64,000 nucleotides of DNA from RFSX01 sp965230215 (lineage in GTDB: Bacteria > Bacteroidota > Bacteroidia > Chitinophagales > Saprospiraceae), in assembly GCA_965230215.1 (NCBI GenBank), contig CBDDKN010000001.1, positions 496,001 through 560,000 of the forward strand, read 5' to 3'. The translations under genes were made by a program, and so were the position numbers. Positions 18,412 through 27,509 of the stretch are shown here, piece after piece. The notes under the pieces were generated by a model, which was not told the DNA's origin, made no database searches, and was given only the letters and a program-made list of their open reading frames with translations. Numbering within the stretch: position 1 is the first letter of the stretch; every line of letters starts with the position of its first letter.

Positions 18412-19332
18412 TCGAGAGGGAAAGGCTCAACCAGACATATGTTTCGCTTATTCATTATTGTGGTCAGTCTTACAGGTTTTATCCTGTGGGGACTCAGTAA
18501 GTATATGCCTGAAGAAGTGGAAAAGGAATCATCTCCTCGTCCACAATCGTACAAATTTGAGGGAGAGCGCACCAAGAAAGAGAATCAGTTTTACATACAG
18601 CCTGATAAGCGTTTATTTCTACCTAAGGCTTCATCTGAACCGGTTACCCATCATAATTATTTTTCATTGGCTTATGATGAGGACTTGGAGTCTGCCAGCT
18701 GGGTATGTTATGAATTAAGCAAAACCTCAATTCAGGTACCAAATGTGGAGCGATCCAATTGGTATATGTCAGATGAGCTTATAACAACTGGTTCTGCGGT
18801 ATATCATGATTACTCCGGTTCGGAATATACACGAGGGCATCTTGCACCAGCTGGTGATATGGCCTTTAATAATCTGGCGATGAAAGAAAGCTTTGTCATG
18901 AGTAACATGACGCCCCAACTCAAGAATTTCAATGGTGGTGTATGGAATGAACTTGAACAATGTGTACGGGATTGGGCATATGAAAAAGATCTATTGGCCG
19001 TATGCACAGGGCCTGTGTTTATCGATGAATCGATTCGCTATATTGGCAGGAACAAAGTGGCTGTTCCACATGCTTTTTATAAGGCTATTCTGGATATAGA
19101 TACCGGTGAAGCCATTTCGTTCCTGATTCCACATGCTGTCACGGACCTTCCTTTGCATGAATTTGCAATGAGTATCGATGAATTAGAGTCCGAATTGGGA
19201 ATTGACTTCTTCTACAACTATTTTGATAATTCCATCAAAGAAAGCGCATCAGAAACAACTGTGAATCTCAAAATGTGGCCTGTTAAATCAGGTCGCTATC
19301 AAGCGCGTGTAAATAAGTGGAATAAGAGATAA
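18388..19332 (+). CDS. Exported or membrane-anchored DNA/RNA non-specific endonuclease (NUC/EndoG family)
   Basis: A 314-residue beta-beta-alpha-metal nuclease that would cut DNA and RNA without sequence specificity. Residues 19-37 form one hydrophobic segment that anchors or exports the protein. The active-site motif is YTRGHLAPAGDM with catalytic His151, followed by SNMTPQLKNFNGGVWNELE, whose Asn and Glu residues (N187, E190) include the expected magnesium ligands. The family usually has Asp before RGH; here it is Thr149, a change to note though the essential RGH is intact. Start ATG 18388 is preceded by the divergent PorV-like gene. Roles in nutrient nucleic-acid use or biofilm DNA breakdown are inferred. 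Confidence 0.9.
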   Translation: MAKFRQNHSRGKGSTRHMFRLFIIVVSLTGFILWGLSKYMPEEVEKESSPRPQSYKFEGERTKKENQFYIQPDKRLFLPKASSEPVTHHNYFSLAYDEDLESASWVCYELSKTSIQVPNVERSNWYMSDELITTGSAVYHDYSGSEYTRGHLAPAGDMAFNNLAMKESFVMSNMTPQLKNFNGGVWNELEQCVRDWAYEKDLLAVCTGPVFIDESIRYIGRNKVAVPHAFYKAILDIDTGEAISFLIPHAVTDLPLHEFAMSIDELESELGIDFFYNYFDNSIKESASETTVNLKMWPVKSGRYQARVNKWNKR

Positions 19333-19340
19333 GCAACTGA

Positions 19341-19928
19341 TTACTTGCCGTTGCCCACTGTTTGCACAGCTGGCTGGATATCTTTCGGCTTAACAGATTT
19401 GGCTTTGATCGTGCCGTTGGAGTAGGCAACTTCAAATTTTTTCCAAGGCACAGCCTTGTAAAAATTCTCAGCGAAATAAGTCATTATCATTTCAAATCTC
19501 TCCGCTGTGTGGAATCCTGCAATCGGCTGAATGACATTTAGATTTTCATCGATGAACACGACCGTAGGATAACTCATCTTACCTCTCATAATCTCATAAG
19601 CCAATTCATGATGGCCTCTTCTGCCAAAGCTGCCAACATACTTGTAATTCTTATTGTTAAAGATGATGTCGGCCTTCTGCTCAGCGTCAAATTTTACCGG
19701 GTAAAAATTAGCATTGATGTAGTCGGCAATCAGTGGGGTAGAGAAAGTGGTTTTTTCCATTTTTTTACACCATCCACACCAACTGGTATAAACGTCAACC
19801 AGAATCTTTCTTTTCTCCTTCTGATTTAACTCCAATGCCTCCTCCCAACTAAGCCAGTTGACCTTGGCTTGAGAAAATGCTGTAATGCTGCTCAGTGTGA
19901 ATATCAATAAAAACGAAAAAAACCTCAT
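19341..19928 (-). CDS. Periplasmic thioredoxin-fold protein (CGWC)
   Basis: Protein of 195 residues, start chosen at ATG 19928 because it opens directly into the signal peptide MRFFSFLLIFTLSSITAFSQ; the longer frame adds nine residues only. The motif DVYTSWCGWCKKME (redox Cys51 and Cys54) and the following PTVVFID cis-Pro loop are those of the thioredoxin-like/DUF255 group, which act on disulfides in the periplasm. The W-C-G-W-C motif differs from classical CGPC of cytoplasmic thioredoxin. It converges with the nuclease gene, 8 bases apart. A role in folding the Cys-rich Ig repeats of the neighbouring giant protein is a suggestion, not shown. Confidence 0.85.
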   Translation of the reverse strand: MRFFSFLLIFTLSSITAFSQAKVNWLSWEEALELNQKEKRKILVDVYTSWCGWCKKMEKTTFSTPLIADYINANFYPVKFDAEQKADIIFNNKNYKYVGSFGRRGHHELAYEIMRGKMSYPTVVFIDENLNVIQPIAGFHTAERFEMIMTYFAENFYKAVPWKKFEVAYSNGTIKAKSVKPKDIQPAVQTVGNGK

Positions 19929-20041
19929 TATCAATCGTGCAAGTTTAAAAATCAAAGTAACGGTAATGTAACAACAATGTCAAAGAATCAATGGTGTCCT
20001 TAAGACTAATTAAAATTACTTTAACACTTTGTGCAATATGA

Positions 20042-21091
20042 TCAGACCGTATTATTAAGGTAGTAATGCACATCATTATTCAAAAATCTTTCCATTTTCC
20101 AGAAGGTCTCTTGGATAAATGGTGCTGCAACGCCTTTTTTGAGCTGAACCGGACACTTAATTATTCTTGCCTCGTCCCATAAACCACTGTTAATAAAGCC
20201 TTTGAGTGTTTTGCTTCCGCCTTCAACCATTATCCGATAAAGTCCTTGACTGAAAGCCATCTGACAAATTTGATCTTCGATGTGCCCTTCAAAATCGATA
20301 GGATAAATGCTTTTTACAGAATTGGACTCCACACCCTCTGTACCTATTTTATTACAGCAAATGAAGATGGTCGGGTACGCATCAGCCCACAAATGGTGTG
20401 TCCTGGGAAGACTCAGGTCTCTATCGATGAGCATCCTGACCGGGGATGAACCAGGGACAAGGCGTGTAGTGAGTTGTGGATTGTCAATAAGTGCTGTATT
20501 GTAACCAATCAAAATGGCATCAAGCTGACTCCTCCAGAAATGTACCTTTCTTTTAGATGCAGAATTGCTTAGCCATACCTGCTCTCCCTTTTTTGAAATA
20601 TAGTTGTCCGTAGATTGAGCCCATTTTAGAATGATGTATGGACGTTTATTGAGTTGCGCCTGAAATGGCTTAATGACAGCATGTCCCTCTTCGGCAAGAA
20701 TTCCAGATTCTATTCCAACACCTTGTTCTTGAAGCATCTTAAGTGATTTGCCTCGCATAGCCCGGTTGGGATCTTCGACAGATATCTTTACTTTTTTGAT
20801 CTGGTACTGCGAAATCAACGCCGTGCAAGCCGGTGTTTTGGACTCTATGTTACAAGGCTCCAAAGAGACATAAAGACACGCGTCTTTGACCAGGTGTTTG
20901 TCTGATTCCGAAACATGTAATATGGCATTTTTCTCGGCGTGGTGCCCGCCAAAGTTTGCGTGATATCCTTCACCGATGATCCTGTCATTATAAACGAGAA
21001 CTGCGCCTACATTGGGATTGGTCTTGACATTTTTGCCGGCCAATCGGGCCAACTCAAAACATCTGCTCATATAGATTTCATCCCGAGTCAC
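20042..21091 (-). CDS. ribD: Bifunctional riboflavin biosynthesis protein RibD
   Basis: Cytoplasmic enzyme of 349 residues for the second and third steps of riboflavin synthesis: deamination of the pyrimidine product of GTP cyclohydrolase II, then NADPH reduction of the ribose. The N-terminal deaminase has the zinc site H51-A-E53 with Cys80 and Cys89 (EPCNIESKTPAC); the usual H and G of the PCxHxGKTPPC box are Ile and Ser here. The C-terminal reductase begins near RPYIILKWAQSTD (about 146) and includes MVEGGSKTLKGF. The gene overlaps the stop of the upstream cysteine desulfurase by 4 bases, so it is the distal gene of a glmM-aminotransferase-desulfurase-ribD operon. Confidence 0.94.
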   Translation of the reverse strand: MTRDEIYMSRCFELARLAGKNVKTNPNVGAVLVYNDRIIGEGYHANFGGHHAEKNAILHVSESDKHLVKDACLYVSLEPCNIESKTPACTALISQYQIKKVKISVEDPNRAMRGKSLKMLQEQGVGIESGILAEEGHAVIKPFQAQLNKRPYIILKWAQSTDNYISKKGEQVWLSNSASKRKVHFWRSQLDAILIGYNTALIDNPQLTTRLVPGSSPVRMLIDRDLSLPRTHHLWADAYPTIFICCNKIGTEGVESNSVKSIYPIDFEGHIEDQICQMAFSQGLYRIMVEGGSKTLKGFINSGLWDEARIIKCPVQLKKGVAAPFIQETFWKMERFLNNDVHYYLNNTV

Positions 21092-22224
21092 GATGCTTTA
21101 AGAGGTGTTAAAGCCTTGAGTTTCTCAATCAGGAAATCTATCTCTTCCTTTGTGTTAAAATGCGAAAAGGAAAAACGAACCGTTTTTCTGGCAGGATCAT
21201 GATCGATGTGATTGAGTACATGTGATGCGTTTTCTACACCAGAGCTACATGCACTTCCCGCTGAGGCACAGATGCCATTGATGTCAAGGTTCATCATAAG
21301 CATGTCAACTTTATCGGTATGCGGAAATGAAACTGAAAGAATATTGTACAATGATTTGTTGTCGCAACCATTAAACTGAATATCGTCAAAGTGAAGCTCC
21401 AGTTGAGCCCTGCAGTAGTCTTTGATTTCTTTCGTGACTTTCTTTCTTTCATCCATTTGTTCAACCGCCAACTCAAAAGCTTTGGCCATTCCACAAATGC
21501 CATAGAGATTCTCTGTGCCTGACCTGAGACCTCTTTCCTGATCGCCACCATGTAACATGGGTTTGATCATATTGTCATTGTTGATGTATATGAAGCCACT
21601 GCCTTTAGGACCAAAAAACTTGTGAGCAGAACCGCTTAGGAAACTGATATTGGTTTTGCTAAGATCAATTGGAATTTTGCCTACTGTCTGCGCTGCATCA
21701 CAATGAAACAGTGCATTATGCTCTAAGCATATACTTGAAATACGTTCAATATCATGCATGGTTCCAATTTCATTATTGGCATGCATCAATGAGACCAGCG
21801 TTTTTACATTGGATTCGCTTAATGCAGCAGACAACTTTTCGTAATCGATATGTCCTTTACTGTCAACGTCTATGTATTGAACTTCCGCAAGATGGGCTTT
21901 TTCAATTTCGTCCAAAGTATGCAGGATGCAGTGATGCTCCGTTGGGCTGGATATAATCTTTTTAACACCCAAATCACGAATGGCATTCATCAGTGCCATG
22001 TTATTGGACTCAGTAGCACAAGAGGTGAAGAATACTTCACCGGTGGAAGCAGAAATACCTGAAGCTATAGCAGTACGGGCAGATTCAATAAGACTTCTGG
22101 ACTTTCTTCCATACTGGTGTATCGATGAAGGATTGCCAAACACTTCATCAATTATGTTTTTCATCTCTGACTTCACTTCATCAAGTAGTGGTGTCGTTGA
22201 GGCATTGTCAAAATATATGCGCAC
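21088..22224 (-). CDS. Cysteine desulfurase (IscS/NifS type)
   Basis: PLP enzyme that takes sulfur from cysteine for Fe-S clusters and tRNA thiolation. I start it at GTG 22224, giving 378 residues with the family start VRIYFDNASTTPLL; the longer frame adds 43 unrelated residues inside the upstream gene. GTG comes one base after the upstream TAA, so coupling is likely. Visible: Lys202 in SGSAHKFFGPKG (PLP), the HANNEIGT cofactor contact (148-155), and catalytic Cys326 in SAGSACSSG on the mobile loop. The Fe-S genes fdx, iscX and hscA also lie in the window but not beside it. Confidence 0.93.
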   Translation of the reverse strand: MRIYFDNASTTPLLDEVKSEMKNIIDEVFGNPSSIHQYGRKSRSLIESARTAIASGISASTGEVFFTSCATESNNMALMNAIRDLGVKKIISSPTEHHCILHTLDEIEKAHLAEVQYIDVDSKGHIDYEKLSAALSESNVKTLVSLMHANNEIGTMHDIERISSICLEHNALFHCDAAQTVGKIPIDLSKTNISFLSGSAHKFFGPKGSGFIYINNDNMIKPMLHGGDQERGLRSGTENLYGICGMAKAFELAVEQMDERKKVTKEIKDYCRAQLELHFDDIQFNGCDNKSLYNILSVSFPHTDKVDMLMMNLDINGICASAGSACSSGVENASHVLNHIDHDPARKTVRFSFSHFNTKEEIDFLIEKLKALTPLKAS

Positions 22225-22225
22225 T

Positions 22226-23734
22226 TTATAATAATTCTTTGTCAAACCAATCTGAAATGATCTGGCTCTCCATGACACCTTGGTCCTTATGAACAAATTC
22301 ATTGATCGAATTATGGTAAATATAATCCTTGGACCATTCAGTATGATTTTCACTTACAGCTTTAATCGCATCAGTAATATAAATGGCTTCCTCATCTGTC
22401 ATCACCGGGTGAAGTGAAAGCCTTATCCATCCTGGTTTCATAGTAAGGTCTCCAGTATTGATACGATCAGTTATGAGTTTTGACTGTTCCTCTGTCACAC
22501 TTAACAGATAGTGCCCGTAAGTACCTGCACATGAACAGCCTCCTCTTGTCTGAATGCCAAACCTATCATTAAGCAATTTAACGACTAGGTTAAAGTGAAT
22601 GTTCGGGAAGTAGAATGAAATTACACCCAGACGTTCTCGAATGTTTTCTGCCAACATGATCAGCCCTTCTGTGGCTTTCATTCTTGGCCATACCAGATCA
22701 AGTAATTCTTCTTCGCGCTTCCGTATGTTCTCCACACCTATCTGTTCTTTTAATTGGAGGCAAAATGCAACGCGCATGGTTTGCAGAAAAGCTGGTGTGC
22801 CACCATCCTCACGCGCTTCTATCTCATCATGATATTTATGTTCTCCCCATGGATTGGTCCAGTCCACAGTGCCACCACCTGGATTATCAGGTATCTTATT
22901 GTTATAGAGGTTTTTGTCAAAAATTAATATACCTGTACTGCCAGGACCTCCCAGGAACTTATGTGGTGAGAAGTAAATGGCGTCTAGATAAGCTAATGGC
23001 CTGTCAGCCGGATGCATGTCTATATCAATATATGGAGCGGAACAAGCAAAATCCACAAAACACAAGCCTCCATGCTGATGCATCAATTCAGCAATATCAT
23101 AATACGGTGTAAATATGCCCGTAACATTTGAGCATGAAGTTACCGCTGCAATCTTTACTTTTCTGTCCTTGTATTTTTCAAGGATATCCACAAGACTTTC
23201 AATATTTACCAGGCCATCCGGGCATGGTTCTATAACCACAACATCCGCAATGGTCTCCAACCAGCTTGTTTGATTGCTATGATGCTCCATATGCGTGCAA
23301 ATGACAAGTGGCTTTTCTTCCAATGATATTTGCTTCTTGTATTTTTCGTGTATACGAAAACCCAGTATGCGTTGGAATTTGTTTACCACGCCAGTCATGC
23401 CGGAATTGGAAGAAATAAGGATGTCTGTTTCATTAGCATTGACATGCTTTTTAATGATCTCTTTGGCCTTCATGTAAGCCAGGGTCATCGAGCAGCCGGA
23501 ACTTGTTGTTTCCGTGTGTGTATTGGCTACAAATGGCGCTATCTCGTTCATGAACCGCTCTTCTATTGGACGGTATAGACGTCCACTTGCAATCCAGTCA
23601 GCATAGATCATCTTTTTACGCCCATATGGGGTGTCAAATTCCAGATCGTCACCAATGATCTGGGATTTAAACTGCTGGAAATAGCTTTCCAGCGATTGGT
23701 TAGGCAGAAGTGTATTTTTGTTTTGTTCGATCAC
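22226..23734 (-). CDS. Class V aminotransferase-fold PLP enzyme (cysteine desulfurase-like)
   Basis: A 502-residue enzyme of the same fold as its downstream neighbour but much longer. Lys259 in SPHKFLGGPGSTG is the expected PLP lysine and HMEHHSN (148-154) is the SufS-like region. D228 in FVDFACSAPY is the conserved Asp that contacts the pyridine nitrogen. Near residue 400 is TRGGCSCAGTYGHYLL, with two Cys where SufS/IscS have their catalytic Cys. Family members include SufS-like desulfurases, molybdenum-cofactor sulfurases and epimerase-like enzymes; I cannot choose among these. The start overlaps the glmM stop by 4 bases, and the stop lies 1 base before the GTG of the cysteine desulfurase gene, so these form one operon. 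Confidence 0.82.
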   Translation of the reverse strand: MIEQNKNTLLPNQSLESYFQQFKSQIIGDDLEFDTPYGRKKMIYADWIASGRLYRPIEERFMNEIAPFVANTHTETTSSGCSMTLAYMKAKEIIKKHVNANETDILISSNSGMTGVVNKFQRILGFRIHEKYKKQISLEEKPLVICTHMEHHSNQTSWLETIADVVVIEPCPDGLVNIESLVDILEKYKDRKVKIAAVTSCSNVTGIFTPYYDIAELMHQHGGLCFVDFACSAPYIDIDMHPADRPLAYLDAIYFSPHKFLGGPGSTGILIFDKNLYNNKIPDNPGGGTVDWTNPWGEHKYHDEIEAREDGGTPAFLQTMRVAFCLQLKEQIGVENIRKREEELLDLVWPRMKATEGLIMLAENIRERLGVISFYFPNIHFNLVVKLLNDRFGIQTRGGCSCAGTYGHYLLSVTEEQSKLITDRINTGDLTMKPGWIRLSLHPVMTDEEAIYITDAIKAVSENHTEWSKDYIYHNSINEFVHKDQGVMESQIISDWFDKELL

Positions 23735-25107
23735 TTTATTTCATTTAAGTGTTGTTCAAATTGATCAACAAGTTGGTCTGCTTCAGATTGTGTTTCCGCT
23801 TCGGCGATCAGGCGAATTACAGGTTCAGTATTTGATTTTCGGATATGAACCCAGGATCTTTCGAAGTCAACACGCAATCCATCCTCTTCATTCAGCTTCA
23901 AATTACTATATTTTTTCTTTATACCCTCGATCAGATTGCCGATATCCAGAGCCGGATCTATTTCAAATTTTCGCTTTATAATTTCGTATTGTGGGTATTG
24001 CGCTTTGATTTCAAGTAAAGACTTTTTTACCGAAGCCATCAGGTTCAAGATAATGGCGATGCCAACCAATGCATCTCGGCCGTAATGTAATTCAGGAAGT
24101 ATGACCCCGCCATTGCCTTCTCCACCGATAGCAGCACCATGTTGTTTCATTTTTTCAACAACATTTACCTCGCCTACAGCCGATTTAAAATGCTGTTGTC
24201 CATGACGGATGGCAATGTCTTCCAGTGCTCTACTAGAGGACATATTTGAAACAGTAGGACCTGATTTGTGTCTGAGGACATAATCCGCAGCCGCTACAAT
24301 TGTATATTCTTCACCAAACATCTCCCCGTTACCACACACGAGTACAAGTCTGTCAACATCAGGGTCAACTGCCACACCTATATCAGCACCTTCACTTACC
24401 ACTGCATCCGATAACTGATTGAGGTTCTTTGGTAAGGGCTCGGGATCATGCGCAAACCTGCCAGTCATTTCAGAGTTCAATACAACGACTTCGCAATCGA
24501 GTTTCTCTAGTAATGGAACTATTGAAATGGCACCTGTTGAGTTTACACAATCCACAACAACTTTGTATTTGTTGGCCTTGATTAGTGGGATGTCCAGCAT
24601 GTCAAGCCCGACAATAGCATTGATATGTTTGTCTATGTAATCGCTGCCTTCAGTATACTGACCCAATGAATCAATGTCTGCAAACTTCAAATTCTTTGAA
24701 GCAGCCAATGCCAATAACCTTTCCCCATCTTCAGCACTTATAAATTCACCTTCAGCATTCAAAAGCTTAAGAGCATTCCAATGCGCAGGATTATGACTTG
24801 CAGTAAAAATTATACCACCACCAGCTGAGGCCATCTTGACCGCCATTTCAACTGTTGGCGTGGTTGACAATCCAAGGTCAATGACGTCAAAACCACTGGC
24901 AAGAAGGGTATTGATGGCAAGATTGCTGATAATCTCACCTGAAACTCTCGCATCTCTGCCCACAACTACTTTTCGCGAAACACCATTGCTGTCCAGCAAC
25001 TGTGCATAGGCTGCAACCATCTCAACAACATCTACCGGACTTAAACTATTTCCGGGTGCTCCTCCGATAGTCCCTCTGATTCCTGATATTTTCTTTAATA
25101 AGGTCAA
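23731..25107 (-). CDS. glmM: Phosphoglucosamine mutase/phosphohexomutase, GlmM type
   Basis: A 458-residue alpha-D-phosphohexomutase, probably converting glucosamine-6-phosphate to glucosamine-1-phosphate for UDP-GlcNAc synthesis. The phosphoserine loop TASHNP is at 102-107 (Ser104). The metal loop is DPDVDRLVL, the sugar-binding loop GEGNGGVI, and the C-terminal phosphate-binding loop RKSNTEPVIRLIAEA. Length and motifs fit GlmM, but phosphomannomutase activity cannot be excluded. First gene of the minus-strand operon extending to ribD; it diverges from the PAP2 gene across 130 bases. Confidence 0.88.
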   Translation of the reverse strand: MTLLKKISGIRGTIGGAPGNSLSPVDVVEMVAAYAQLLDSNGVSRKVVVGRDARVSGEIISNLAINTLLASGFDVIDLGLSTTPTVEMAVKMASAGGGIIFTASHNPAHWNALKLLNAEGEFISAEDGERLLALAASKNLKFADIDSLGQYTEGSDYIDKHINAIVGLDMLDIPLIKANKYKVVVDCVNSTGAISIVPLLEKLDCEVVVLNSEMTGRFAHDPEPLPKNLNQLSDAVVSEGADIGVAVDPDVDRLVLVCGNGEMFGEEYTIVAAADYVLRHKSGPTVSNMSSSRALEDIAIRHGQQHFKSAVGEVNVVEKMKQHGAAIGGEGNGGVILPELHYGRDALVGIAIILNLMASVKKSLLEIKAQYPQYEIIKRKFEIDPALDIGNLIEGIKKKYSNLKLNEEDGLRVDFERSWVHIRKSNTEPVIRLIAEAETQSEADQLVDQFEQHLNEIK

Positions 25108-25181
25108 TTTTCTTTTTTCGCAAAACTAAAAATCTAAATGTATAAAAGCGTAGTAATCAGCCTTACTAATTCAATAAACTT

Positions 25182-25189
25182 TAGATTTG
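25182..25189 (+). promoter_or_regulatory. Candidate Bacteroidota -7 box (TAGATTTG)
   Basis: The octamer matches the TAnnTTTG consensus and lies 49 bases before the PAP2-family start, in the divergent gap with glmM. No good TTTG -33 element is seen at the usual distance. Confidence 0.35.
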
Positions 25190-25237
25190 TAGGGTTTTAA
25201 TTTAGACTTGGTCTTCTAAGAGGGTTATTAGGCTTAA

Positions 25238-25801
25238 ATGGAAATAATTACCAATATAGATCATCATATTTTTCTCCTTATCAATAAGGAGTGGGTTAGT
25301 CCGTTTTTAGATGCGATTCTGGTACCTGTGAGACACAAGCTGTTTTGGATTCCTGTCTATATTTTCATCCTTTTGTATATCTATTATAATCACCATTCCC
25401 AGAGGTGGTTTATCTATCTCAGTGTAGCTATTTGTATTTTGATGTCGGATACTGTTTCCAGTAAACTCATCAAGAAGTCGGTTAAAAGAACAAGGCCTTG
25501 TAACATCGAATACCTTGAAGCGGATATCAAGGTGCCATGTTCCAAGGGCTATAGTTTTACTTCTTCACATGCTACCAACCATTTTGCTATCAGCTCATTC
25601 CTGTTCTTTCTGTTTTTTTACTGGTCATATCGTTGGCTACTGATGGCCTGGGCTGGATTGATTTCATATGCGCAAATCTATGTGGGTGTCCATTTTCCTG
25701 TTGATGTTATTGTGGGTTCTGTACTAGGGCTCATAATTGGGACGCTGGCATTTAGAATATATTTGTTTCTTAGCACTCAATTTCAAAATTTAAAAACCTG
25801 A
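25238..25801 (+). CDS. PAP2-family membrane phosphatase (lipid phosphatase, undecaprenyl-diphosphatase-like)
   Basis: Membrane protein of 187 residues with about five hydrophobic segments. Motif 1 is KKSVKRTRP (79-87), motif 2 YSFTSSHATNH with His111, motif 3 YAQIYVGVHFPVD with His152 and Asp156. In motif 3 the canonical Arg is replaced by Gln146, and PSGH is SSHA. Such enzymes dephosphorylate lipid pyrophosphates such as undecaprenyl pyrophosphate or phosphatidylglycerophosphate; substrate is not determinable. It is followed at 4 bases by folD. Confidence 0.87.
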   Translation: MEIITNIDHHIFLLINKEWVSPFLDAILVPVRHKLFWIPVYIFILLYIYYNHHSQRWFIYLSVAICILMSDTVSSKLIKKSVKRTRPCNIEYLEADIKVPCSKGYSFTSSHATNHFAISSFLFFLFFYWSYRWLLMAWAGLISYAQIYVGVHFPVDVIVGSVLGLIIGTLAFRIYLFLSTQFQNLKT

Positions 25802-25805
25802 ATCA

Positions 25806-26690
25806 ATGTCCTTTCAAGTTCTAGATGGTAAAAAACTATCAACCACACTTAAAGAAGAAATCAAAGTTGAAGTAGATAAAATCATATCTGAAAATAAGAG
25901 GCCTCCGCATCTTTCAGCTATTCTGGTAGGTAATAATCCAGCAAGTGAAGCATATATGCGCAATAAGGTCAGGTCATGTGAGCAAGTGGGCTTTAGCTCA
26001 GACTTGATCAGAAGGCCCTCGGATATTACAGAGGAAGAGCTATTGGATGTTGTGAATAAGTTAAACAATGATTCGGGTGTTGATGGATTTATTGTTCAGT
26101 TGCCTTTGCCGGAGCATATCGACGAGACCAAAGTCTTACTGGCTATTGATCCGAAGAAGGATGTAGATGGTTTCCATCCCTATAACTTTGGTTGTATGGC
26201 TCAGGGCTTAGATTCTTTTCTGCCTGCAACGCCATATGGCATTATGATTATGCTTGAAAGATATAATATCGAGACTTCGGGGAAGAACGTTGTAGTCATA
26301 GGCCGCAGTAATATTGTAGGAACTCCTATGAGCATCCTTTTGAGTAGAAAAGCCAGCCCGGGAAATGCAACAGTTACCTTGGCTCATTCAAGAACTAAGA
26401 ATCTAAAAGAGCTGTGTAGAGAAGCGGATATCATTATCTCTGCACTTGGGAAAGCCTTCTTTGTAACAGCAGATATGGTAAAAGATGGTGCAGTCATCAT
26501 TGACGTAGGTATCAACAGAATCGAAGACCTGACACGCAAATCCGGTTCAAGGCTTGTGGGGGATGTGGACTATGAGGGTGTCGCACCCAAATGCAGTTTT
26601 ATAACACCAGTGCCGGGTGGGGTTGGTCCTATGACCGTAGCTACGCTCATGCTCAATACACTTAAGGCTTACAGGAAATATCAAGCCTAG
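25806..26690 (+). CDS. folD: Methylenetetrahydrofolate dehydrogenase/cyclohydrolase FolD
   Basis: Cytoplasmic bifunctional C1-metabolism enzyme of 294 residues interconverting methylene-THF, methenyl-THF and formyl-THF. Tyr50 and Lys54 in SEAYMRNKVRSCE are the catalytic pair. QLPLPEHID, DVDGFHPYN and the NADP motif VVIGRSNIVGTPMSILL are intact, and the C terminus has TPVPGGVGPMTVATLM. It sits between PAP2 and prmA with 3-4-base gaps and is read in the same direction, so one transcript is likely. Confidence 0.97.
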   Translation: MSFQVLDGKKLSTTLKEEIKVEVDKIISENKRPPHLSAILVGNNPASEAYMRNKVRSCEQVGFSSDLIRRPSDITEEELLDVVNKLNNDSGVDGFIVQLPLPEHIDETKVLLAIDPKKDVDGFHPYNFGCMAQGLDSFLPATPYGIMIMLERYNIETSGKNVVVIGRSNIVGTPMSILLSRKASPGNATVTLAHSRTKNLKELCREADIIISALGKAFFVTADMVKDGAVIIDVGINRIEDLTRKSGSRLVGDVDYEGVAPKCSFITPVPGGVGPMTVATLMLNTLKAYRKYQA

Positions 26691-26693
26691 CAT

Positions 26694-27509
26694 ATGCAAT
26701 GGTATAAAATAACTATTGCAGTATCTGCTCCTGAAGAAGCAGATATCGTCAAGGCCTGGATGGCACACATAGATATCGTCGAATGTGTTGAATTTGAATC
26801 TTCTTTGGAATTCTACTTTCAAGAGGATAGACTCCATGATGTAAATAATATCCTTAGCGAAAGCTTGAGTCAGTATGATTCAAAAATCGAAAGGATCGAA
26901 GACAAGAATTGGAATGAAGAGTGGGAGGCATCCTTCAAACCTCTTGTTGTTGGCGACATTTATGTCAGAGCTGAGTTTCATGAGGCCAGTGATCAGATGG
27001 AAGAATTAATTATCAGTCCTAAAATGGCATTTGGAACCGGCCACCATGAGACGACTTTTATGATGCTCGAATATATGCAGGAACTGGAGTTTGAAGATAA
27101 GAGTGTGCTCGACTATGGATGTGGTACAGGTATTCTTTCTGTATATGCAGCTGCAAAAGGAGCTGAATATATAGATGCGATTGATATTCAAGCCGAGGCT
27201 GTTGAAAATACGATTGAGCATTTTGAAATCAACAATCTGGCTGATGCCAACTACAAGGTTGCCATGGGTGATCTTGAAGTATTGGAAAACTCAGGATATG
27301 ATATTATACTGGCCAATATAAACAGAAACGTTATTCAGAATAATGGTCATAATTTATACAGACTACTTCAGGAAGACAGTAAGCTATTGGTTTCAGGTAT
27401 CCTAAAGGAAGACCATGAATTGATCTTGGATTTGTACGCGTCCTTAGGATTTCAGAGTACAAAAGTTCGATTTAAAGGAGAATGGACACTAATGGTTTTC
27501 AAGAAATAG
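26694..27509 (+). CDS. prmA: Ribosomal protein L11 methyltransferase PrmA
   Basis: SAM-dependent enzyme of 271 residues that methylates ribosomal protein L11. The N-terminal ferredoxin-like targeting domain starts MQWYKITI and includes the family box NWNEEWEASFKPL. GTGHHETT precedes the catalytic domain with motif I LDYGCGTGILSVYAA (D140). DIILANINRNVI carries the catalytic-loop motif; the usual NIL is NIN here. The ATG is 3 bases after folD. The 3' end overlaps the convergent maf gene by 21 bases. Confidence 0.94.
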   Translation: MQWYKITIAVSAPEEADIVKAWMAHIDIVECVEFESSLEFYFQEDRLHDVNNILSESLSQYDSKIERIEDKNWNEEWEASFKPLVVGDIYVRAEFHEASDQMEELIISPKMAFGTGHHETTFMMLEYMQELEFEDKSVLDYGCGTGILSVYAAAKGAEYIDAIDIQAEAVENTIEHFEINNLADANYKVAMGDLEVLENSGYDIILANINRNVIQNNGHNLYRLLQEDSKLLVSGILKEDHELILDLYASLGFQSTKVRFKGEWTLMVFKK

